From: G965279335 sp965279285
GTDB lineage: Bacteria > Pseudomonadota > Gammaproteobacteria > DSM-16500
Reading direction: 5' to 3'
Length of the DNA stretch: 64,000 bases
Assembly: GCA_965279285.1 (NCBI GenBank)
Contig: OZ257148.1
Location: 1,488,001 to 1,552,000 of the forward strand
Part shown: positions 25,392 to 33,079 of the stretch, in pieces
Layout: the number at the start of each line of letters is the position of its first letter
Numbering within the stretch: the stretch's first letter is position 1
Notes under the pieces: generated by a model
Told to the model about the DNA's origin: nothing
Databases searched by the model: none
Seen by the model: the letters and a program-made list of their open reading frames with translations, nothing else
Position numbers and translations under genes: made by a program

Positions 25392-25649
25392 ATGTTGGAA
25401 TTTGTAGCAGCGAAGTTGGGAGAAATTCGTGATGATGTTGTATTTTTAGATGGATGCACTACAGGTCTTTTTATCACTGATCCTGAATTTCCAGATATTC
25501 GATATACGGTGGATGTAGACTGCATTGTCGATGTTATTTCATTGAATCAGTATCATCAATTGCGGAAATTAATAATAGCCCAGCTTTTAAGGGTGCTATT
25601 CCTGGGCATTTTGTTCAGTACGGTAGCTGTGCTGATGGTCGCATGTTGA
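25392..25649 (+). pseudogene. Truncated paralog of the NTase gene
   Basis: The frame begins MLEFVAAKLGEIRDDVVFLD and keeps DGCTTGLFITDPEF, TVDVDCIVDVISL and YHQLRK, closely matching the first 75 residues of the protein at 22352, including the DVD motif. Homology stops near 25568, after which the frame is unrelated and enters the IS21 end. The lost part would be two thirds of the protein. The matching phosphoesterase tail sits at 28097, so this was once a second copy of the three-gene module. GG of the GG motif is DG here. Confidence 0.75.
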
Positions 25650-25744
25650 ACGTCAACTACGACTGCCGGTCGGCGACAATTACGACTGCCGGTTTTAGCC
25701 TTTCTTAATTACTTCATTAAGACCTCCTTTTGTTACTTTTAAAC

Positions 25745-26479
25745 TTATATCTTGGGCTTACGGTAGCTATTACCTTGAATGTTTATAATTGTCGCGTGAT
25801 GAACCAATCGGTCAATAGCTGCAACAGCCATATTATTGTCAGGGAATATTTGATCCCATTCACCGAACGGTTGATTGGCGGTGATAATAAGACTGGAACT
25901 TTCATAGCGATCAGCAATCAGTTCGAATAACACACTGGTTTCAGCATCATCTTTTTTTACATAACCAATGTCATCCAAGATTAACAGCGGTATACGCGCC
26001 AACTTGGCAATGGCCTCAGGCAGGCGGTAAGCCTGACGCGCTTGTTGCAATTTCTGTACTAGCTCTGTTGTGGGCATAAATAAAGCACGGATACCTTGCT
26101 CAATTAAGCGATGAGCAATACCGCAAGCCAAGTGTGATTTTCCAACGCCACTGGGACCGAAGATCACGAGATTATGCGCCTGCTTTACCCAGCCAGTATT
26201 ATCAGCCAGCGCAGTGATTTGTGCGGCATTCACCGCCTTTGCCGCTTTAAAGTCAAAGCTGCTAAGCGTTTTTCCTGGTATAAGCTTCGCCTCTTTCACG
26301 TGGCGTGTAATGCGCTTTTGTGTTCGCGAAACCACTTCTTGGTTGCAGAGCGATGCTAAGTATTCTGGATAGCCCCAGTGTGATTCCTCAGCCAGTGCCG
26401 CGTGCGATTCCCAATGGGTGTACATGCTTGGTAAGCCTAATTGTTTCAACAGCAGCGGTAAGGTGGCAATGTTAAGCAT
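25745..26479 (-). CDS. istB: IS21 helper ATPase IstB
   Basis: A 244-residue AAA+ ATPase of the DnaC/IstB type that assists the transposase in target selection. Walker A is VIFGPSGVGKSHLACGIA near residue 105, Walker B is LLILDDIGYVKKDD near 165. The N-terminal helical part has MYTHWESHAALAEESHWG, typical of the family. ATG 26479 overlaps the end of istA by eight bases, giving coupled translation, and the length is normal. No frameshift is visible, so it may be functional. Confidence 0.92.
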   Translation of the reverse strand: MLNIATLPLLLKQLGLPSMYTHWESHAALAEESHWGYPEYLASLCNQEVVSRTQKRITRHVKEAKLIPGKTLSSFDFKAAKAVNAAQITALADNTGWVKQAHNLVIFGPSGVGKSHLACGIAHRLIEQGIRALFMPTTELVQKLQQARQAYRLPEAIAKLARIPLLILDDIGYVKKDDAETSVLFELIADRYESSSLIITANQPFGEWDQIFPDNNMAVAAIDRLVHHATIINIQGNSYRKPKI

Positions 26480-27947
26480 GAGCAATCTCCCGTTGGTTTG
26501 GTATATACTGATCATAATACGCAAGAGCATGCTGAGTGATGACAACATCGGGGATAGTTACCGTCGATCTTGTAAAACGTCTTTGTAACTGGCTAAGTGA
26601 TATTGATTTGCCTTCACTCAATGCCGACAGCACCCACTGCGCTAACACTTGCTCGCAGTCTTCTTTCGCCGCTAAGTGTAGTAACCCTACCATCACTTTG
26701 CAGGCTTCTTTTGGTGATAGCGTATTATCTAACGTATGCCATATAGCATGAAACTCTACGCTAGGTAGTAACTCACTGCGTAACATACTGTGGCGGAATG
26801 CTTGCGGTTTTTTTGCTAAGCTGTGGATGACATGGCGATAATCAATCAAGCGCGCTCTGGTGCTGCCTGTTGGGTACAGGCGTTTGAGCTCAATAACAGG
26901 AATATGGCCTAGATAACATGCCAATCGGTTATCATACAAATGTATATGCAGTGATTCACCTTGCAGACGTGATGGCACTGAGTAAGTTACTCGGCGCACA
27001 TCAATGGTGCTAGAGCTACTCACGACTACACTGAGTTCGGTGTAGTCCGGAGCACGATGCAGTGGCAAAGCTTGCAGGGCGCTACGTTCTTCTATAACGG
27101 CTTTGGCGTTACGACGATTATGTTGTATCACAACATCACTGATAAAATCTTGATAAGCTCCAGCATGCGTAAAATCATTACTGCCTCGCATTAGCAGTGC
27201 TTGTCGAATACGTGTTTTCAAGTGGCCATGAGACGACTCAACGCTTCCGTTCTCATGGCCAGCGCCACGATTATTTCGCGTTGGTACCATTGCATATTGC
27301 GTGCATAACGCTTCATAACGACTTGTAATATCCTCTCGAGCCTCTTTATTTAAATTTTTAAATGCAGCAGAGAGGCTATCGGTACGATGTTGATGAGGTG
27401 CGCCACCAAGTCGTTTTAATGCATCCTGCAGGCCTTCAGCTAATGCTGTAAATGACTCACCACCTTCTATCACTTTCATATAACTCCAATGGCTGAATGC
27501 CAATCGAAAGTGATACAACAAATGCTTAAAAGGCACGCCACCGATGGTGATTAGCACTTTTTTTAATTGGGTAAAATCAGATAATCCTTGCTGACCCGCC
27601 ATATGCGTTTGCCTAAACATGACTTCTTTCTCTGGGCCAAGCAAAGCCTGCCATTGCTTAGTACGCCTTTGTAACGTGCGTAATACTTTATCAGGGTATT
27701 CGTCGGGGTAGCGGGACTGGAGATATTCCAGTAGCGTGATGGGTTGCAGATCCGGACTCTGCTCAAGCAATGGAATAAGCTCAGCTTCCCAGACATCCTT
27801 TAATGGATCGTGACGGGTACGCCAATGTCGAGGGGCTTTATGGTGGTTAATCCGCTTACCCGCGTCAATTATGCGGCCGCTACGCTCTGAGATTCCAGCT
27901 TTTGCTGCTGATGTTGCTTGGGTGTGCTCTTGTTGTCTTGATGTCAT
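26472..27947 (-). CDS. istA: IS21 transposase IstA
   Basis: A transposase of about 491 residues from the ATG at 27947 (505 from an alternative upstream start at 27989). The N-terminus holds a helix-turn-helix (TSAAKAGISERSGRII), the rve-type catalytic core has DFTQLKKVLITIGG, the middle acidic position near RTDSLSAAFKN, and ENGSVESSHGHLK for the final glutamate. A C-terminal domain with DYRHVIHSLAKKP follows. It overlaps istB. No disruption is visible. Confidence 0.92.
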   Translation of the reverse strand: MTSRQQEHTQATSAAKAGISERSGRIIDAGKRINHHKAPRHWRTRHDPLKDVWEAELIPLLEQSPDLQPITLLEYLQSRYPDEYPDKVLRTLQRRTKQWQALLGPEKEVMFRQTHMAGQQGLSDFTQLKKVLITIGGVPFKHLLYHFRLAFSHWSYMKVIEGGESFTALAEGLQDALKRLGGAPHQHRTDSLSAAFKNLNKEAREDITSRYEALCTQYAMVPTRNNRGAGHENGSVESSHGHLKTRIRQALLMRGSNDFTHAGAYQDFISDVVIQHNRRNAKAVIEERSALQALPLHRAPDYTELSVVVSSSSTIDVRRVTYSVPSRLQGESLHIHLYDNRLACYLGHIPVIELKRLYPTGSTRARLIDYRHVIHSLAKKPQAFRHSMLRSELLPSVEFHAIWHTLDNTLSPKEACKVMVGLLHLAAKEDCEQVLAQWVLSALSEGKSISLSQLQRRFTRSTVTIPDVVITQHALAYYDQYIPNQREIAHA

Positions 27948-28040
27948 ATATATCTCTACCTGTTGGTTGGTTATCCAATTCCCTGACATCGCAGTACCCC
28001 TTTTTTATAAATGGTATTACTAGGTTAGGGGGTATGGGGT

Positions 28041-28089
28041 TAACCGGCAATCATAGTTGTCGCCAACCGGCAGTCGTAATTGTCGCTCA
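28041..28089. repeat. Right terminal repeats of the IS21 element
   Basis: Two adjacent units, TAACCGGCAATCATAGTTGT and AACCGGCAGTCGTAATTGTC, inverted relative to the pair at 25647-25694 at the left end. Such tandem end repeats are transposase binding sites in IS21 relatives. Confidence 0.8.
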
Positions 28090-28096
28090 ATAGTCG

Positions 28097-28210
28097 CATC
28101 AATGTGGTCATACGCATAGTGCAGCAAATATTTGCTATGGTAATTTAACCATTGAAGTAGGTAAGGCTGAATATTGTCGACCAGAGATTCAAAAGATTAT
28201 ATTTATTTAA
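28097..28210 (+). pseudogene. C-terminal fragment of a paralogous metallophosphoesterase
   Basis: Reads HQCGHTHSAANICYGNLTIE, then VGKAEYCRPEIQKIIFI and stop, nearly identical to the last 35 residues of the protein at 23047 including the CGHTHS metal motif. It begins right after the IS21 end. Together with the NTase fragment at 25392 it shows that a second NTase/phosphoesterase module stood here and lost its middle around the insertion. Confidence 0.82.
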
Positions 28211-28240
28211 AATGAAAAAGTTATTCGTGAAGAGGAAATT

Positions 28241-28366
28241 ATGCCAAAGATAGCAGATCCAATGATTGTACTCCGTAGTGCCCAAGATAATTTGAATAAT
28301 GGTGCGTCAGTTGATCCGCGACCACTAGATGAAGGCTACTTAAAAATGTATGATGAGCGAAAATAG
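28241..28366 (+). CDS. Short open frame, 41 residues, unknown
   Basis: ATG 28241 follows AGAGGAAATT at a good distance. The peptide PKIADPMIVLRSAQDNLNNG with DPRPLDEGYLKMYDERK is hydrophilic, with no known motif. It directly follows the phosphoesterase remnant and may have been the next gene of that operon, or be a leftover. The stretch after it (28367-28601) holds only the ssrA-flank-like sequence listed next. Confidence 0.35.
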   Translation: MPKIADPMIVLRSAQDNLNNGASVDPRPLDEGYLKMYDERK

Positions 28367-28427
28367 AGACATATTCAAATAAACCATCGTTACACTTTAA
28401 GAAACTAATTACTATTTAATTCAATGT

Positions 28428-28475
28428 GGTGTTTTTGGATGTCTTAGGAAGTTAACTTGGTGGGTGGCGTCAATC
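28428..28475. repeat. Degenerate copy of the ssrA 3' flank, possible att remnant
   Basis: The bases from TGTTTTTGGATGTC to TTGGTGGGTGGCG resemble, at roughly three quarters identity by eye, the sequence at 33049-33097 that spans the 3' end of ssrA (TATTTTTAGATGTT to TTGGTGGAGGCGGCG). A duplicated ssrA end is what integration at ssrA would leave. Similarity is imperfect, so this is tentative. Confidence 0.35.
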
Positions 28476-28601
28476 ACATTGGATGATTACTTGATTGATT
28501 AAATTGATATTTTTTACACAGGAATTTGTGAAATTACGCTACTTGTTACCCTGTGAAAGTGGTACTGAAAGATCAATTGAGCCGAGGTTCTGGCAATAAT
28601 T

Positions 28602-29366
28602 TTAACCGGGATAAAGGAAGCTACCTTCTGCGTGAATTTTACCAAATTCTTGACGAAATGCATTAACTTCTTTGAGAGCTGAGCTTTTAAAGAAATCATG
28701 AATAAATTCTGTGCTTCTTAATAGAATTACGACACTAGTCCATATATATTTTAGACTGTCATCAGAGCTATAGCTACGATAAACTTCAACGGTGTCGACC
28801 CCATTTTTTGACTTAATATGTCTGGTGCATAGTGCCTTGAGGTTGTTATGTGAGTCGCACCATAGATCGTTATACATTGACTGATATTCATTTTCAAATT
28901 TTGCTTTTTTAAACTTATCTTCTATTTTAAGGCTTTTATAGCCTTTATTCTCAAGACTCTTTCGATCTCTTTTAAGAGTCACTATTCTTTCATCTAAATT
29001 AGGAAGCGCGGATAATTCTGATAAATATTCATTGCCGCCTTTTTTTGCCGCCTCAAAAATTTTTAATTGCTCTTTAATAAAACTTGTTTTCAGGTGATTA
29101 ATATATTTTGAATCTTGTATTAAGTTAATTAAATCGATATGAGCCTCAAGGGCGCTACGCAGTAAAATCGGAATGCTTGAAATTATGCTTTTTCCATGCA
29201 GAAATATTACGCTTCCTGTTAATTCAATTATTGTCCCATAAAGCGATGCCATAATAATGTGAGTTGTATTTTCTTTTTCGAGAGATAGTTTTGTTAATAA
29301 AGGTTGAAATTCATTATGGATTTTTTTTAAAAAAGATAATGTTTTTTTTGGTAATGTCTTTTCCAT
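28602..29366 (-). CDS. DUF5677-like protein
   Basis: A 254-residue, mostly helical cytoplasmic protein. The stretch IIELTGSVIFLHGKS, ISSIPILLRSALEAHIDLIN and later NDLWCDSHNNLKALCTRHI match the DUF5677 pattern, where conserved R-x-x-E-x-x-x-x-L and C-x-x-x-H-x-N-x-x-A positions recur, possibly a metal or nucleotide site. Function is not established; members are often found in islands with defence or toxin-antitoxin genes, as here. It is 39 bases downstream of the AbiEii-like gene on the same strand and may be part of that operon. Confidence 0.68.
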   Translation of the reverse strand: MEKTLPKKTLSFLKKIHNEFQPLLTKLSLEKENTTHIIMASLYGTIIELTGSVIFLHGKSIISSIPILLRSALEAHIDLINLIQDSKYINHLKTSFIKEQLKIFEAAKKGGNEYLSELSALPNLDERIVTLKRDRKSLENKGYKSLKIEDKFKKAKFENEYQSMYNDLWCDSHNNLKALCTRHIKSKNGVDTVEVYRSYSSDDSLKYIWTSVVILLRSTEFIHDFFKSSALKEVNAFRQEFGKIHAEGSFLYPG

Positions 29367-29405
29367 GAAGATTCCTTCTCATTTTTTGACAATAAACTTT
29401 TGCCG

Positions 29406-30377
29406 TTAGTTTTTTTCACTGAATATTTCAATTACTTTTTCGCTAATTTTTTCTAGTATTAGAATAGAGTCCGCATACTCATGCGGGGTTTTATTTTCAT
29501 AGACCATTGTTTCAATGAAATTATGATATCTCTCTTTCCAAAGTGATTTATTTTTCAGTATGTCTAAGGAATGCCGAATTTCAGCTATAGGATTGTCCAG
29601 ATATTCTGGGTGTTGGTTTTTAAATTGCTTTGCATCAGCAGGGATAATTATTCTTGCTAGGTTAAAAAACATGTCGTTAATTTTCTCTGCTTTGTGGACA
29701 GCATTCAAATCATAAACGTGACGCACTAGTGTTTCATCATCGGGGTGGCATTGACGTTCAATCGCGGCTATACGACGAGTTAAGCCAACCCATTTTTCAA
29801 TAGCAGTTTCATCTGATGAAACGCAATCAATGGGTAATGGCGAAAATATAGTATCCATTTTAATAATATCTTCAATTATCGTGCTAATCGTTAAGCTTTC
29901 TGTTGCAAGGCGAACATCTGCAAATGTGAACTCTAATAAAAGATGTGGTCTTAGCGTATCATTACTTGTAAATAGGGCGGAATAGGTTAACTCTGCCCGT
30001 AAGTATTGACCTTCGTTGCGAACGGCGGAATCACTGATAGTTAAGTGAGGAAGTGTAAGCGATTCCATAATTTGCGTTCGAAACTTTTTTAACTCTTTTA
30101 ATAAACGGCTTTTGCTGAATGTTTCGTTTGTATTTTTAAGTTGAATTTTAAAGTCGATATCTTCAGACATGCGTTTTACTATTCTGTGGGCTTTAGCTAA
30201 ACAAGTGCCGCCACCAAAGATTAATCGAAAGTATTTATTTTCAATGCCCGACAAAGAATGAATAGCATGGGTAACGTAATAATCTTTCTCAATGATGGAT
30301 GGGTATTTGATACGTAACGTTTCTGCTGTGACTAATACCAATTCTTTTAATTGTTCTTGAGTGAGTAGTTTATCCAC
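29406..30377 (-). CDS. AbiEii-type nucleotidyltransferase toxin
   Basis: A 323-residue nucleotidyltransferase of the AbiEii/AbiGii family. Near residue 50 it has FRLIFGGGTCLAKAHRI followed by RMSEDIDFKIQL, the GG-S-x-D-x-D active-site motif, and RPHLLLEFTFAD supplies the third acidic residue. Such proteins are the toxins of type IV toxin-antitoxin systems that act against phage and transfer nucleotides to tRNA or other targets. The gene overlaps the upstream antitoxin-like gene by eight bases, so both are one unit. Length and motifs look intact. Confidence 0.85.
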   Translation of the reverse strand: MDKLLTQEQLKELVLVTAETLRIKYPSIIEKDYYVTHAIHSLSGIENKYFRLIFGGGTCLAKAHRIVKRMSEDIDFKIQLKNTNETFSKSRLLKELKKFRTQIMESLTLPHLTISDSAVRNEGQYLRAELTYSALFTSNDTLRPHLLLEFTFADVRLATESLTISTIIEDIIKMDTIFSPLPIDCVSSDETAIEKWVGLTRRIAAIERQCHPDDETLVRHVYDLNAVHKAEKINDMFFNLARIIIPADAKQFKNQHPEYLDNPIAEIRHSLDILKNKSLWKERYHNFIETMVYENKTPHEYADSILILEKISEKVIEIFSEKN

Positions 30378-30780
30378 GTGTTAACTCCATGTCGCGATAG
30401 CGCAATTGCCTGCGGAATCTATCCTTTAATTTTGTAGTTGGGTTAACAGGAATCTGAGTTGATTTTCCTGTCTGGTAGTCTTGTTCCTCGCGAGAGGGTT
30501 CCCAGCGAATGTTTAGTCGGTTTAATGCGGCTCGCATTGTTGGGAGCACCCCTTCTTTTAGGTAAGTCGTTTGAGCAATCTCAGAACGGGCTAATTTAGC
30601 ATATACGCCATACCCTAACTTTACTAGATATCTGCTTTGTACAAGTCGGCTTAAAGCGCGGCTTATTTCACGAGGATCGGCAAGATTAGCGATGTCTGAA
30701 CGCAAAATAACATCCCCTGAAAGCTTTTTAATTCTCTTTAAAACTTTGAATGTAATGCTTTTTTTGTACTTGACTCTCAT
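30370..30780 (-). CDS. AbiEi/DUF6088-type antitoxin regulator
   Basis: A protein of 136 residues from ATG 30780 (142 if the TTG at 30798 is used). The winged-helix pattern is VILRSDIANLADPREISRAL, SRLVQSRYLVKLGYGVYAKL, as in DUF6088/AbiEi antitoxins that repress their operon and neutralise the NTase toxin without direct contact. It is followed by a basic tail (KLKDRFRRQLRYRD). It overlaps the toxin gene. The pair is probably functional. Confidence 0.8.
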   Translation of the reverse strand: MRVKYKKSITFKVLKRIKKLSGDVILRSDIANLADPREISRALSRLVQSRYLVKLGYGVYAKLARSEIAQTTYLKEGVLPTMRAALNRLNIRWEPSREEQDYQTGKSTQIPVNPTTKLKDRFRRQLRYRDMELTRG

Positions 30781-30946
30781 AGTTAACCCCGTTGCCAAAA
30801 ATGGACATATAATTTATTATAGCAGCTCTATAGAGCCATTCCAACTGCAACGATGATCATGATAAACGGATATAAAAATGATGAATTTATTAGACAAGAT
30901 ATGGGCTTGGATAAAAAGGCGCATATAAAAAAAGGAGGCGGTGAAA

Positions 30947-31120
30947 ATGGTAAGAAATCTTAGCGGAGATGTAAGTTTAGCAGTTCAAAATGTAAAAGAA
31001 AAATATTTAGAAAGGCAGGTAATTGAGTTTTTTAGAACGCCCGGGTTAATATTCTGTGCCAGCTTATTTCTGACGTTATCGCGCATTTCTCTAGCTTGGG
31101 AAAGCGATACATCTGGATAG
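30947..31120 (+). CDS. Short chimeric open frame with strong ribosome-binding site
   Basis: A strong AAAGGAGGCGG leads into ATG 30947 and a 57-residue frame beginning VRNLSGDVSLAVQNVKEKYL. The first 28 residues look like a genuine small-gene start (perhaps an antitoxin), but from about 31030 the frame enters the integrase remnant of the opposite strand. It is best read as a gene start cut by the island junction. Confidence 0.35.
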   Translation: MVRNLSGDVSLAVQNVKEKYLERQVIEFFRTPGLIFCASLFLTLSRISLAWESDTSG

Positions 31121-31284
31121 CCGCAAAGGAAAGCTTCTTTTCTCGTCTAACATAGCGGTATTTCATTTTCCAAAGCTTTGAGCCATTCGGATTTACCAGT
31201 AGATATAAGGCCGCGCTCATCAGCCAGCTTGTACGGCTTATCTTTAGGTTTAGCATTCTCCACTTGTAAGTTTGTTAAGGGCAT
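31030..31284 (-). pseudogene. N-terminal remnant of a P4-type tyrosine integrase
   Basis: From an ATG at 31284 the minus strand reads PLTNLQVENAKPKDKPYKLA, DERGL, then after a frame change YLLVNPNGSKLWKMKYRYV, then after another change CGYPDVSLSQAREMRDNVRN and KLAQNINP. This is the arm-binding domain (DUF4102) that opens P4-type integrases, in the right order but with at least two frameshifts and no catalytic domain. Such integrases target tRNA and ssrA genes; ssrA ends 1.8 kb away. Confidence 0.78.
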
Positions 31285-31343
31285 GGGGGCTTCTGTTGGA
31301 TTTCTTGAGACGCAGATTAAATAAAAAAGGCCTTTATTTCAAG
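31280..31343. repeat. Direct repeat unit R1
   Basis: About 60 bases sharing the core GTTGGATTTC, AGATTAAATAAAAAA and GCCTTTATTTCAAG with unit R2 at 32983-33043. It lies at the 5' end of the integrase remnant and the start of the transposase tail. Possible attachment-site duplication or a duplicated gene tail, since both units can encode a peptide ending SVGF...IK before a stop. Confidence 0.55.
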
Positions 31344-31580
31344 TTCGACTATCCTGATGAAATACGTAAAATTATTTATACAATAAATGCAATTGAATCG
31401 CTAAATAGTGTTATTAGAAAGTCGATTAATAATCGTAAAATTTTTCCTAATGACCAGTCCGCATTAAAGGTGGTATATTTAGCGATTCAGAAGGCATCTC
31501 AAAAATGGACGATGTCTTTGCATGACTGGAGAGCTGCCATGAATCGATTTGCTATCGAGTTTGAAGGTAGGCTTTTCTAA
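31332..31580 (+). pseudogene. C-terminal fragment of an IS256-family transposase
   Basis: Reads FKFDYPDEIRKIIYTINAIE, SLNSVIRKSINNRKIFPNDQ, SALKVVYLAIQKASQKWTMS and ends AMNRFAIEFEGRLF, the strongly conserved tail of IS256-type Mutator transposases. The N-terminal three quarters, with the first two DDE residues, are missing. No inverted repeat ends were found. Confidence 0.88.
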
Positions 31581-31623
31581 AGTGAAGCGGTTACACAAAA
31601 AGATTTACAGGCTCTAAAATCAA

Positions 31624-32781
31624 TCAATCTTTGATAGGAAGAAATCCTTTTTCATCTAAAGATTTAATAACACCCCTTAATAGATAGTTGTTATCAAATC
31701 GAATCACGTACTTTCTTTTTCCTTTACCTTCGGGCATCAACATTTTCTTTTCAATTAATTTTCTAATCTGGCGTGATATTTCGGAGTTCGCTTTTCCTGT
31801 AAAGAGATCGCTTAAGTCGGATGCTTGAACAACTTGTTTATCGGTAACTCGCTTGAGTATTTTCGCTTCGCTCTCGGTTATGTATTTTCGCTCTAGCGAG
31901 TGATTAATGGTTGGTAAAAGTATTTCCTTATGTAGATACTCATAATCAGCTAGCTTATCTATTTTTTCGATTTCATCTTTTAATCCTTTTAGTACGTATT
32001 CGCACCAGATTAGTAATCCTTCGTCAGTTCCTTTATCGGCGGTAGAGAGATTATGATAGTAATTATCCCTGTCATTACAAAAAATAGCGGTTGGATTTAA
32101 TATCCTGCCTGCACTAACATTGAAGCCTAATTTAACTAGCATCGCGTATGTGAATAGACGAACAGTTCTTCCATTGCCATTGGTAAAGGGGTGCGTCCAG
32201 ACAAAGCGATGGTGCGCTATCGCAATTTTGAGAAGGTCATGTTTAGCGCTGTCAATTTGATTTATAAATTCAAAAAGATCATCCATATATTGGCTAACGG
32301 TACTCATATCTGGAGGTATGTGCATTGACCTGGAGATTTTTACATTTTTCTTTCGGTATTCTCCTGGAGTTTTATCCCCTTCGCCTTGTGGCGGTGGTTC
32401 TAGCCCATTAACAATCATTTTATGTATCTCGCTAACGAAGATACGGTTAATAGGGGTATTACCAATGTATTCTTCAATAAAGGACATTGTTTCTTCAATA
32501 TTCTGAATTTCTTTTATATTTGGAGGAGATGGTTTGGTTTGGTCAATTTTGGTCTCGATGTACTCTGCAATAGTAGTGTTATTGCCTTCAATTCTGGCTG
32601 ACCCAATACTTTCAAGAGTATGGAATATATGTTTTAGTTGAAAAAATACCAGGGCATGCGTTGTGCCGCCGAGACGTTTTTTTCTTAAATGTTCTAGCTC
32701 AATAATTAAATCAGTTAATTTTGAGCCGAAAGAAGGTTCCACTAATCTTAGGTCATGGTGTTCGAATTTGGCTTCAGACAT
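31624..32781 (-). CDS. Fic-domain protein with N-terminal inhibitory helix
   Basis: A 385-residue Fic enzyme predicted to transfer AMP (or another nucleotide part) to a protein hydroxyl. The active-site motif HPFTNGNGRTVR lies near residue 195. Near residue 60 the sequence SARIEGN fits the inhibitory S/T-x-x-x-E-G/N helix, so it is of the class regulated by its own N-terminal part. The C-terminal 100 residues carry a winged-helix-like domain (SEAKILKRVTDKQVVQASDL, NSEISRQIRKLIEKKML), common in stand-alone Fic proteins. It lies between the R1 and R2 repeats in the island. Target unknown; chromosomal modulator and effector are both possible. Confidence 0.9.
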   Translation of the reverse strand: MSEAKFEHHDLRLVEPSFGSKLTDLIIELEHLRKKRLGGTTHALVFFQLKHIFHTLESIGSARIEGNNTTIAEYIETKIDQTKPSPPNIKEIQNIEETMSFIEEYIGNTPINRIFVSEIHKMIVNGLEPPPQGEGDKTPGEYRKKNVKISRSMHIPPDMSTVSQYMDDLFEFINQIDSAKHDLLKIAIAHHRFVWTHPFTNGNGRTVRLFTYAMLVKLGFNVSAGRILNPTAIFCNDRDNYYHNLSTADKGTDEGLLIWCEYVLKGLKDEIEKIDKLADYEYLHKEILLPTINHSLERKYITESEAKILKRVTDKQVVQASDLSDLFTGKANSEISRQIRKLIEKKMLMPEGKGKRKYVIRFDNNYLLRGVIKSLDEKGFLPIKD

Positions 32782-32982
32782 TTAACAGGTAGCTCCAAAA
32801 GAATTAACAAGAAATTTTAAAACAATTAACACTTATAAATTAAAATTCAATAAATTCAATAAATTGAAATTTATATGCTATTGTAACATTTAACAATATA
32901 GAAATCTAGATTTGACGATCAGGCTGATAACAGTGAGAGGGTCATGATCGAATTGGAAAGATATGGTTACCATAACTCAAGA

Positions 32983-33043
32983 TGCTGGGGTGTCAGTTGG
33001 ATTTCGCTGGAAGAAGATTAAATAAAAAAGCCTCTATTTCAAG
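32983..33043. repeat. Direct repeat unit R2
   Basis: The partner of R1 at 31280-31343. R2 lies only about 37 bases from the 3' end of ssrA. R1 and R2 bracket the IS256 tail and the Fic gene. The upstream part can be read as WKDMVTITQDAGVSVGFRWK with KIK and a stop. Confidence 0.55.
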
Positions 33044-33079
33044 GCCTCATGATATTTTTAGATGTTCTAGAAAGTAATT

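Larger units (their letters stand above)
25647..28089 (-). mobile_element. IS21-family insertion sequence
   Basis: About 2.44 kb carrying overlapping istA and istB genes on the minus strand. The ends carry two adjacent, imperfect 20-25 base repeats each, containing CGACTGCCGG on the left and the complement CCGGCAGTCG on the right, in inverted orientation and starting TGAACG.../...GTCGCTCA. Multiple terminal repeats are typical of IS21. Immediate flanks show no clear target duplication; a GTCGCAT direct repeat occurs a few bases outside each end. Both genes look intact. Confidence 0.88.
21337..33079. other. Decayed genomic island beside ssrA
   Basis: Between the core gene ssrA and the QueA-like/MFS genes lies a patchwork of toxin-antitoxin-type genes, IS21 and IS256 material, a broken P4-type integrase and many gene fragments on both strands. 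Islands of this integrase type commonly insert in the 3' end of ssrA. Boundaries are approximate: the right end is fixed by the ssrA 3' end, the left end is only inferred from the barrel-gene fragment. Confidence 0.6.

Noticed and set aside
25638..28099. GTCGCAT as target-site duplication of the IS21 element
   Set aside because: The two copies are displaced by different distances from the best-aligned IS ends (25647 and 28089), so they do not form a proper flanking duplication.
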